NCBI GenBank assembly: GCA_903864455.1
Contig: CAIPFW010000241.1
Location: forward strand, 1 to 6,474
Length of the DNA stretch: 6,474 nucleotides
Reading direction: 5' to 3'
DNA from: an uncultured Anaplasmataceae bacterium
GTDB taxonomy: Bacteria; Pseudomonadota; Alphaproteobacteria; Rickettsiales; CAIPFW01
In this document: one piece after another, positions 6,383 through 6,474 of the stretch
Layout of the letters: each line of letters begins with the position of its first letter
How positions within the stretch are numbered: the stretch's first letter is position 1
Notes under the pieces: generated by a model
Databases searched by the model: none
What the model saw: the letters and a program-made list of their open reading frames with translations, nothing else
Told to the model about the DNA's origin: nothing
Translations under genes and position numbers: made by a program

Positions 6383-6410
6383 TTGACTATTAATATTTTT
6401 TCCATATAAT
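6383..6410 (+). promoter_or_regulatory. Sigma70-type promoter of the tRNA gene
   Basis: TTGACT (6383-6388, five of six consensus bases) and TATAAT (6405-6410, six of six) are separated by 16 bp. This is the best promoter in the window. Transcription would start near 6417, about 34 nt before the tRNA. The short perfect inverted repeat ATTGC-TGTT-GCAAT (6420-6433) lies just after the start site; it is too short to assign a role. Confidence 0.68.
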
Positions 6411-6450
6411 ATTTTTTGTATTGCTGTTGCAATGTTCAATTTCTTGTTCC

Positions 6451-6474
6451 GATCGCGTAGCTCAGTGGTAGAGC
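6451..6474 (+). tRNA. 5' part of a tRNA gene, cut by the window edge
   Basis: A seven-base acceptor strand (GATCGCG), T8 and A9, then a perfect D arm: GCTC, loop AGTGGTA with the G18-G19 pair, and GAGC, ending exactly at the window edge. This is the standard bacterial tRNA 5' half, including the TAGCTCAGTGGTAGAGC box. The anticodon lies outside, so the amino acid cannot be given. The acceptor strand resembles that of some alphaproteobacterial valine tRNAs, but this is only a hint. It is divergent from miaA, whose product modifies a subset of tRNAs. Confidence 0.87.

Noticed and set aside
6355..6432. Longer MiaA N-terminus from ATG 6430-6432 or 6403-6405
   Set aside because: It lies ahead of the likely -10 box, has no RBS and is basic low-complexity sequence; family proteins begin about ten residues before the P-loop.
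6420..6433. Inverted repeat ATTGC-TGTT-GCAAT as an operator downstream of the tRNA promoter
   Set aside because: A five-base stem is expected by chance in such AT-rich DNA, and no second copy was seen in the window.

Overview
This is a strongly AT-rich window with six protein genes and the first part of a tRNA gene. Low GC, short gaps, a general lack of good Shine-Dalgarno sites and the character of the TypA, MurF and MiaA proteins suggest an intracellular or host-associated alphaproteobacterium, probably of the Rickettsiales or Holosporales type. That placement is an inference from protein character, not from a search.

Layout: positions 1-1821 (+) hold typA/bipA, cut at its 5' end by the window edge. 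It converges, with a 14-bp gap, on a minus-strand block that runs from right to left in transcription order: miaA (6354-5431), two paralogous small unknown genes (5351-4917 and 4814-4371), murF (4336-2912) and a proline-rich, low-complexity protein (2840-1836). At the right edge, on the plus strand and divergent from miaA, a tRNA gene begins at about 6451 behind a good sigma70-type promoter. No gene-free stretch exceeds 300 bases. The longest gap is about 102 bp.

Housekeeping content: TypA (ribosome-associated GTPase), MurF (last cytoplasmic step of peptidoglycan precursor synthesis) and MiaA (isopentenylation of A37 in tRNA). They form no single pathway. murF here has no murE, mraY or murD beside it.

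Accessory content: the two small genes lie in an exact head-to-tail duplication (unit A 4348-4893, unit B 4894-5430) that fills the space between murF and miaA. Promoter, leader, first codons, last 25 codons and trailer are about 93-95% identical in DNA, while the protein centres are strongly diverged. This is the most unusual feature of the window and recalls a cassette with conserved flanks and a variable core. The proline-rich protein carries SH3-ligand-like and profilin-type polyproline motifs and a short segment that loosely resembles an actin-binding WH2 motif. It is therefore a candidate host-directed protein; this is inference only.
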